Shown in pieces: positions 5,911 to 6,012 of a stretch of 6,012 nucleotides of DNA. Source of the DNA: an uncultured Clostridia bacterium (GTDB lineage: Bacteria; Bacillota; Clostridia; Lachnospirales; Lachnospiraceae). Under the pieces are notes generated by a model, which was not told the origin of the DNA, did no database searches, and was given only the letters and a program-made list of their open reading frames with translations. The stretch spans positions 1 to 6,012 of the forward strand of contig CAMHMG010000186.1 of the NCBI GenBank assembly GCA_946186175.1, given 5' to 3'. Every line of letters begins with the position of its first letter. Within the stretch, counting starts at the first letter, position 1. A program made the position numbers and the translations under genes.

Positions 5911-6012
5911 TTAGTACTTATAAACTGTAACTGTCTTAGAACCGAAGGCCAATGCATCTTCATGAGTTGCAAAGAATATATCTATATGATTACCACAAAC
6001 TCCGCTTCCTCT
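5911..6012 (-). CDS. 3D-domain cell-wall protein, C-terminal fragment
   Basis: Only the last 33 codons and the TAA stop are in the window; the start lies beyond position 6012. The visible residues include GNHIDIFF, then THEDALAFG, then KTVTVYKY at the very end. This matches the end of the 3D (Asp-Asp-Asp) domain, whose usual closing pattern is a K/C-G-N-R/H-I-D stretch, a helix with an EAL/DAL-F/W-G motif, and a final TV-VY strand. The Asp in HID would be the third conserved Asp. The 3D fold is the catalytic core of lytic-transglycosylase-like proteins such as MltA, and of the YabE/YocH/RpfB-type secreted proteins of Gram-positives, which act on peptidoglycan outside the cell. The N-terminal part that would show a signal peptide or a binding domain is missing. 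A terminator follows within 30 bases, so this gene belongs to a separate transcription unit from the export genes downstream. The identification rests on a short fragment. Confidence 0.72.
   Translation of the reverse strand, partial: RGSGVCGNHIDIFFATHEDALAFGSKTVTVYKY

Noticed and set aside
1..6012. CRISPR arrays, tRNA or rRNA genes, insertion-sequence ends, riboswitch leaders
   Set aside because: No regularly spaced repeats, no cloverleaf or rRNA-like sequence, no transposase and no terminal inverted repeats were seen; the only long leader-like region is the 171-bp gap described above.

Overview
This is an AT-rich window in which every supported gene lies on the minus strand, so transcription runs from high to low coordinates. 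The style suggests a Gram-positive Firmicute, most likely a Lachnospiraceae-type Clostridium relative. The clues are a 3D-domain cell-wall protein, strong AGGAGG-like ribosome binding sites, a sigma-A-like TTGACA/TATGAT promoter, and the sequence flavour of the glycosyltransferases. The genus cannot be fixed from the sequence alone.

Layout, in order of transcription. (1) 6012-5911: the last 33 codons of a 3D-domain protein, a peptidoglycan-associated fold, closed by an intrinsic terminator at 5883-5852. (2) 5813-5785: a near-consensus promoter with a perfect 17-bp palindrome between its -35 and -10 boxes. It opens a new transcription unit. (3) 5752-4961: an ABC-2 polysaccharide/teichoic-acid export permease (Wzm/TagG type). 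(4) 4960-4790: a 171-bp gap holding a second copy of the promoter box, a weak hairpin and several TATATCA-like words. (5) 4789-3974: the matching ATPase (Wzt/TagH type, short form) with an odd Lys/Asn-rich N-terminus. (6) 3974-1866: a 702-residue protein with two GT2 glycosyltransferase domains, overlapping the ATPase stop codon by one base. (7) 1812-1: a 604-codon open frame that runs off the window, encoding a large polytopic membrane protein that resembles GT-C glycosyltransferases.

Together genes 3-7 look like part of a cell-surface polysaccharide locus. The double GT2 protein would extend a lipid-linked glycan on the cytoplasmic face, and the ABC pair would flip or export it. The GT-C-like membrane protein may decorate it on the outside using a polyprenyl-phosphate sugar. 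The glycan's composition cannot be read from the window. No CRISPR array, tRNA, rRNA, insertion sequence or phage gene was seen. The points most worth a second look are the repeated promoter/operator box, the internal duplication in the glycosyltransferase gene, and the unassigned membrane protein.
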